Below the pieces are notes generated by a model. That model saw nothing but the letters and a program-made list of their open reading frames with translations. It did no database searches and was not told the origin of the DNA. A stretch of 36,697 bases of DNA, from contig NZ_MZGV01000041.1 in assembly GCF_002029235.1 (NCBI RefSeq), positions 1-36,697 on the forward strand, given 5' to 3'. Below are positions 32,536 to 36,697 of the stretch, in pieces (the stretch's first letter is position 1; each line of letters opens with the position of its first letter). The translations under genes and the position numbers were made by a program. Source of the stretch: Clostridium oryzae (GTDB lineage Bacteria; Bacillota; Clostridia; Clostridiales; Clostridiaceae).

Positions 32536-34113
32536 ATGTTTAAAAAGATAAGACAGTACCTACAATATACAAATGAAATGAAAAAAAGAAAAATTTATGA
32601 ATATAATAAGAACAATTATATAGATAGCGATATTATTGTAAACACTAGCATAGAGAATAATCTTCTGCAAATGAAAGAGCTGATTGGGAAAAGCAGCGAT
32701 GTGATCTTTAAGGAGTTTAAAGTTGGAATTAATTATAACATAAAAGCATTTGTATGTATGATAAGTGGACTGACTGATAAAAACAGGGTTGAGGAATTTA
32801 TAAGTAAAGTTGCTGCATTTGATGGCTATATGTCAGAGGGAGGAATGGAACAAAGGGATGTAATTAAAATCATTAAAGAAAATTTATTATTTCCTGTTGA
32901 AACAAAAGAAGTTGAGTCAATTAATGATATAGTAGGATATGTATTATCTGGCAATAGTGCTCTGTTTATTGATGGATACACTTCCGCTTTTGTAATGGGC
33001 ACGCATTCATTTAATCAAAGAAACGTTCAAGAGCCGTTGACCGAGACGACTATCAGAGGGTCAAGAGAAGGTTTTGTAGAAAACATCGTAGTAAATATGT
33101 CACTTATTAGAAAAATTATTAAAAATTCAAAGTTAATGTTTGAGCTAAATAGTGTTGGTCAAAAAACTCATACTAAAATATGTTTAGTATATATAGATGA
33201 TATTGTTAACAAGGATGTTTTAAGCGAAGTAAAAAAAAGATTGAATAACATTGATATAGATTACATATTAGAATCGGGATATATTGAACAATATCTTGAT
33301 GATAACCCTTCCTCTATTTTTACTACCATAGGAAATAGTGAAAAACCTGATAAAGTGGCTGCAAAAATATTAGAAGGTAGAGTAGCAATAATATGTGACG
33401 GAAGTCCGTTTGTATTAACTATTCCTTACGTATTTGCTGAAGCGTTTCAAGTTACTGAGGATTATTACTCCAGACCTTACATAGCTTCAGTAACTAGAAT
33501 GTTAAGAATTTTAGCATTTATGGTAACCACTGTAACCCCAGCCTTGTATGTTGCCTTAACTACATTTCACCATGAAATGATACCATCAATGCTTTTAATT
33601 TCATTTGCCGCAGCTAGAGAAGGTGTACCTTTTCCTGCTGCTATTGAGTGTGCAGGCATGTTAATTGTATTTGAACTTATGAAAGAGTCAGGAGTAAGGA
33701 TGCCGCGTCCTATAGGACAAACAGTTACGATAGTCGGAACATTAGTACTAGGTGAAGCTGCTGTGGATGCAGGAATTATTGGCCCTCCAATGATAATAAT
33801 TATTTCTCTTACAGGAATATCGGGTTTTATTGTTAATCCGCTTTTAGATGTTGTTTTATTGCTTAGATTTTTTTTCTTAATATGGAGTGGAATGTTTGGA
33901 ATGTTCGGGCTAATTATTGCTATTTTTATTATAGCAGCTCATCTATGCTCATTAGATGTATACGGAACTCCATATCTAATTCCATTAGTACCTATAAATT
34001 TAAGTGAAATGAAGGATTCGTTTATAAGAATGCCGCTATGGTTTCAGAGATTTTTACCTAGGTCAATAAAAGATAGCAGCTACAAGGCTGAGAAGGAAGG
34101 GAGAACAAAATGA
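32536..34113 (+). CDS. gerKA: spore germinant receptor A subunit (GerA/GerKA family)
   Basis: Inner-membrane subunit of a nutrient germinant receptor in the dormant spore; 525 residues. A soluble N-terminal half (about 1-270) includes the family motif TETTIRGSREGFVENI, and a membrane half with about five helices follows (IASVTRMLRILAFM, then TFHHEMIPSMLLISFA). The start at 32536 has AAGGAAG nine bases upstream and lies downstream of the sigma-G-type promoter; an extension to 32440 would begin upstream of that promoter and is rejected. It overlaps the C-subunit gene by four bases (ATGA), so the two form an operon. The gerK name is by family and gene order only. Confidence 0.93.
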   Translation: MFKKIRQYLQYTNEMKKRKIYEYNKNNYIDSDIIVNTSIENNLLQMKELIGKSSDVIFKEFKVGINYNIKAFVCMISGLTDKNRVEEFISKVAAFDGYMSEGGMEQRDVIKIIKENLLFPVETKEVESINDIVGYVLSGNSALFIDGYTSAFVMGTHSFNQRNVQEPLTETTIRGSREGFVENIVVNMSLIRKIIKNSKLMFELNSVGQKTHTKICLVYIDDIVNKDVLSEVKKRLNNIDIDYILESGYIEQYLDDNPSSIFTTIGNSEKPDKVAAKILEGRVAIICDGSPFVLTIPYVFAEAFQVTEDYYSRPYIASVTRMLRILAFMVTTVTPALYVALTTFHHEMIPSMLLISFAAAREGVPFPAAIECAGMLIVFELMKESGVRMPRPIGQTVTIVGTLVLGEAAVDAGIIGPPMIIIISLTGISGFIVNPLLDVVLLLRFFFLIWSGMFGMFGLIIAIFIIAAHLCSLDVYGTPYLIPLVPINLSEMKDSFIRMPLWFQRFLPRSIKDSSYKAEKEGRTK

Positions 34114-35291
34114 AAAGGATGTTAAGTTTAACACTATCTGTAGTATTATGCTGCATTTTTTGTACTGGGTGTTGGGATAGAATAGAACTTAATAACATTG
34201 GTATAGCATACGCCGTAGCTGTGAATCGTGGGAAAAAGAATAAAATAAGCTGCACTGTTCAAATTGTAAAACCAGATGTTTTGAAAAAGAAGTCTACTAA
34301 ATTACCAGTTCAGTATTTTTCAGCTCAGGGGGAAACTATAGAAGAAGCAATCAGAAATATTGAAATCAACCTTGATAGAAAAATTATTTTTTCACAAAGT
34401 AAAGTTATTGTTATTGACGAACAAATAGCAAAAGAAGGACTATGGAGATTATTAGATTTTTTCAAGAGAAACTACAAGGCAAGAAATACAACATGGATTT
34501 TAATAGCTAAAAATCATAATACTGAAGAAACTATTGAAATCTCAAGCGGTTTATCTAGTATTCAAGGTGTCTATATAGATACGATGCTAGAACTAAATGA
34601 AAACGATCTTAATGGTACAAGTGTTAATCTGATGGAATACTACAGGAAGTTGCTGTCTGCTGGAATTAATCCGATAACTGGTGCTATTGAGGTTATAAGA
34701 CAGTCAGAGGTTAGCGGAGTTGATGATTATGAAAATGATAATTTAGTTTTAGAATTATCAGGAACCGCAGTTTTTAAGAAAGATAAATTAGCTGGGTATT
34801 TAAATAAATCTGAAACTAGGGGACTTAATTGGTTATTAGGGAATAAAGGAACAGGGTTCTTTAAAAATTCTTCAATAGATAAATCTAAAAAGGTTGTAAA
34901 CTTTATTCTAAGGAAATTAAAAACTAAAATTAAACCTAATATAAAAAATGGCGTAGTAGTCTTTGATATTTTTGTTAATGCGACATCAGATATTACCAGC
35001 ATCTCTGACAATATTGATATTTCTGATACGAAAGTAATAGCTGAATTGGAAAAAATGCAGCAGAAGAGGATTGAAAAGGAAATTAATGGTGCTTTGGTAA
35101 AGCTACAGAAGGTTCTTCGTTCAGATGTTGTTGGATTTGGAGGAATACTGAGTAAAAAATATCCTGAGTTTTGGAAAAAATATGAGCGTGATTGGGAAAA
35201 AATATTCCCTGATGTTATGTGCTCTGTAAATGTAAAAGCTAGAATAAATAAATCAGGTTTAATTTATAAACCGTACGAAATTAAAGAGTAG
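34110..35291 (+). CDS. gerKC: spore germinant receptor C subunit, lipoprotein (GerC family)
   Basis: Ger(x)C-family lipoprotein of 393 residues. The signal peptide ends in the lipobox CTG-C21, so the mature protein is anchored by a lipidated Cys21 on the outer face of the spore inner membrane. Family features are CWDRIELNNIGIAYAVAV after the Cys and ITGAIEVIRQSEVSGVDDY in the middle. The C-terminal region, VLRSDVVGFGGILSKKYPEF, is typical. The start is coupled to the A-subunit gene (ATGA overlap, with AAGGAAGGGAG before it). The stop is six bases from the convergent small ORF. Confidence 0.94.
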   Translation: MKRMLSLTLSVVLCCIFCTGCWDRIELNNIGIAYAVAVNRGKKNKISCTVQIVKPDVLKKKSTKLPVQYFSAQGETIEEAIRNIEINLDRKIIFSQSKVIVIDEQIAKEGLWRLLDFFKRNYKARNTTWILIAKNHNTEETIEISSGLSSIQGVYIDTMLELNENDLNGTSVNLMEYYRKLLSAGINPITGAIEVIRQSEVSGVDDYENDNLVLELSGTAVFKKDKLAGYLNKSETRGLNWLLGNKGTGFFKNSSIDKSKKVVNFILRKLKTKIKPNIKNGVVVFDIFVNATSDITSISDNIDISDTKVIAELEKMQQKRIEKEINGALVKLQKVLRSDVVGFGGILSKKYPEFWKKYERDWEKIFPDVMCSVNVKARINKSGLIYKPYEIKE

Positions 35292-35296
35292 GGACA

Positions 35297-35437
35297 TTAT
35301 TTTATTATATTATAAAAAATATAATATAAAATTAATAACATAAGAACTAAACAGAAGGCATAGCCTCCTATTATTAAGATGCTTGGAAATAATCCGATAG
35401 ATTTAAAAATATCTCTAAAGCCATCTATGTAATTCAT
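35297..35437 (-). CDS. 46-residue membrane ORF downstream of gerKB
   Basis: A short ORF starting with ATG at 35437 after GAAGGGAGC and ending with TAA at 35297. The protein begins MNYIDGFRDIFKSIGLFPS, then has one strongly hydrophobic segment, and ends YNIIK. It starts 11 bases beyond the gerKB stop on the same strand and is probably co-transcribed. Several germinant-receptor operons carry a small membrane D subunit; this ORF may be a reduced analogue, but its sequence alone does not prove that. Six bases separate its end from the gerKC stop. Confidence 0.6.
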   Translation of the reverse strand: MNYIDGFRDIFKSIGLFPSILIIGGYAFCLVLMLLILYYIFYNIIK

Positions 35438-35448
35438 ATTAGCTCCCT

Positions 35449-36552
35449 TCAGACATCTGATTGACTAATTTTACCAGCTTTGTTCTTTAGATAATATATG
35501 ATTAATATAAGAGGAGGAAGAATCACTTGGTAAGTATTGAACAAATAGGGTAAAGAAATTTTGTGCCCTAACCATATATGGTAAGCGTAACTTGGTTCGA
35601 ATTTAGAAGAGTATAACACTACAAAAGCTCCGCATATGATAGTTATTGTTTTAATATTTTTCATTTTAAAAATAGTACTAAAAGATAGTACTGCTCCATA
35701 GAAAAATATAAGCATCTTGTAAAAGCCGCCGATAAATATGATTGTAACTCCTAACGCATCTAAATTAGTAAGAAAGTTTCCTATATTTATCATTTTTATC
35801 ATATCTAGCAGTGGGATAGTGGCGATGGAAGTGTAGCCGACACCCAGTGCAGATATTGTAATTATTGTGGATAGCATGATAAGCATACCGGCAAATGTTA
35901 GAGCTATTGCTGATATTTTATATTTGTTAATATCTTTGTTCATATAGCACCAATACATAGAGAACACAAAAACTTCACCAAAAGGAAAATTGACTAAATC
36001 AGGAAATACTGTATTTAGTATAGGTTTTATTCCATTACTAAGTATAGGACTCAATTCCTTAAAATCCACTTTGGCTGATGCAAGAACCAGTATAAATGAT
36101 AAGGTTATAAAAAAAATAACTGTTGGGAACATAATTTCACTAGTTCGTGCTAAAACTTTTAAGCCTAGAAAAATAATATACAAGGATGTTACCATCAATA
36201 TGCCGTGTATCACGATTACAGGAGTTTTATTTAAAAAAGTCATTTGCATCAAAAGTCCAAAATCGTGCATGTTTCTTGACGAACAATAAATAAAGAAAGC
36301 ACCATATAATATCGAAAGTGCAATTCCTATAGGACTGCCTAAAACTAAAATCAATATTTCAATAAAGTTTTTCTTAGGAAATTTATTTTGAAGTTTTATA
36401 TATATGGCTAATAAAACATATGCAATAAGCAGAGCTAATATTATTGCTATCCATGCATCCTGTTTAGCGCTGATTCCTAAGGCAAACAGAGTAGAACTGC
36501 CTATTTCAAAGAGCATAATAAGACAAAACAGCTGATATTTAGTAATAAACAT
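35449..36552 (-). CDS. gerKB: spore germinant receptor B subunit (GerAB/GerKB family permease)
   Basis: Integral membrane subunit, 367 residues with about ten helices, of the APC-superfamily spore-germination permeases (PF03845 type). It begins ITKYQLFCLIMLFEIGSSTL; the FPFGEVFVFSMYWCYMN segment in the middle is typical. B subunits bind the germinant in characterised receptors. AAGGAGATTC precedes the ATG at 36552. It is encoded opposite to gerKA-gerKC, the separate-operon layout reported for clostridial gerK loci. I could not find a convincing sigma-G promoter in the 145 bases upstream that lie in the window. Confidence 0.93.
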   Translation of the reverse strand: MFITKYQLFCLIMLFEIGSSTLFALGISAKQDAWIAIILALLIAYVLLAIYIKLQNKFPKKNFIEILILVLGSPIGIALSILYGAFFIYCSSRNMHDFGLLMQMTFLNKTPVIVIHGILMVTSLYIIFLGLKVLARTSEIMFPTVIFFITLSFILVLASAKVDFKELSPILSNGIKPILNTVFPDLVNFPFGEVFVFSMYWCYMNKDINKYKISAIALTFAGMLIMLSTIITISALGVGYTSIATIPLLDMIKMINIGNFLTNLDALGVTIIFIGGFYKMLIFFYGAVLSFSTIFKMKNIKTITIICGAFVVLYSSKFEPSYAYHIWLGHKISLPYLFNTYQVILPPLILIIYYLKNKAGKISQSDV

Positions 36553-36697
36553 TTTGAATCTCCTTTTATTCTAAGGTTTATAAAGTTAGTATCTCCATTT
36601 TTTTCTTAGGATATTTTTTTAATTAAAATGAATAAAAAAACAGCGTATTATTATGTACTTGCAGTATTAACGAATAAATTTTTTTCTATATAAATAC

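Noticed and set aside
1..36697. tRNA, rRNA, CRISPR array, replication origin or intact insertion sequence
   Set aside because: Read on both strands, no cloverleaf with CCA, no regularly spaced direct repeats, no DnaA-box cluster and no transposase were seen.
36553..36697. Sigma-G promoter of gerKB
   Set aside because: A CATAATA-like -10 box exists on the minus strand, but no acceptable -35 box lies 16-18 bases upstream.

Overview
The window looks like a chromosomal segment of an endospore-forming, low-GC Firmicute, most likely Clostridium. The DNA is very AT-rich and ribosome binding sites are strong (GGAGG type). Some genes start with TTG or GTG. A GerA-type germinant receptor with a forespore-type promoter is present, and so are YesMN, YkuS and an adenine riboswitch in front of adenine deaminase. 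I see no rRNA, tRNA or CRISPR array and no intact transposase. The species cannot be fixed from sequence alone.

Layout. 0.1-8.4 kb: a YesM/YesN-type two-component system, then an AraC regulator divergent from a DAACS-family carrier that is translationally coupled to an intracellular GH127 (beta-L-arabinofuranosidase family) enzyme. 8.5-9.6 kb: a TetR regulator with two matching operator-like palindromes, coupled to a severely truncated PEP-synthase-like gene. 9.7-11.3 kb: a secreted CBM35-GH26 mannanase with richer base composition. 11.5-12.1 kb: a scar of decayed genes. 12.1-14.7 kb: an MFS carrier convergent with a neutral-ceramidase-like hydrolase. 15.2-17.1 kb: an HMA-like small protein, YkuS, and a membrane GGDEF diguanylate cyclase. 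17.2-20.5 kb: type I methylation genes hsdS-hsdM plus a deleted, frameshifted second hsdS; no hsdR is visible. 21-24.7 kb: a zinc alcohol dehydrogenase, a NifX-like protein, a core-binding-domain-only protein, a gene fragment and a PilZ protein. 24.7-30.5 kb: an MFS exporter divergent from a GGDEF-EAL protein, then the adenine riboswitch and adenine deaminase. 31.3-36.6 kb: uracil-DNA glycosylase, then gerKA-gerKC facing gerKB plus an overlooked 46-residue membrane ORF.

How the genes work together. Three themes stand out. Plant-polysaccharide and glycoside use is covered by mannanase, GH127, carriers and local AraC/YesMN regulators. Cyclic-di-GMP turnover and reception are covered by one apparently active cyclase, one apparently active phosphodiesterase and one PilZ receptor. 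Spore germination is covered by a complete A/B/C receptor.

The most unusual material is intergenic. A family of modular interspersed repeats recurs at 20.7-21.0, 23.4, 24.2-24.7 and 30.8-31.3 kb. Two copies (20688-21018 and 30943-31275) fold into the same long branched hairpin, with compensatory base changes and a T-run on each side, so they look like conserved bidirectional terminator or RNA elements. There are also a 366-bp foldback element (31977-32342) and a 116-bp imperfect palindrome (30583-30698).
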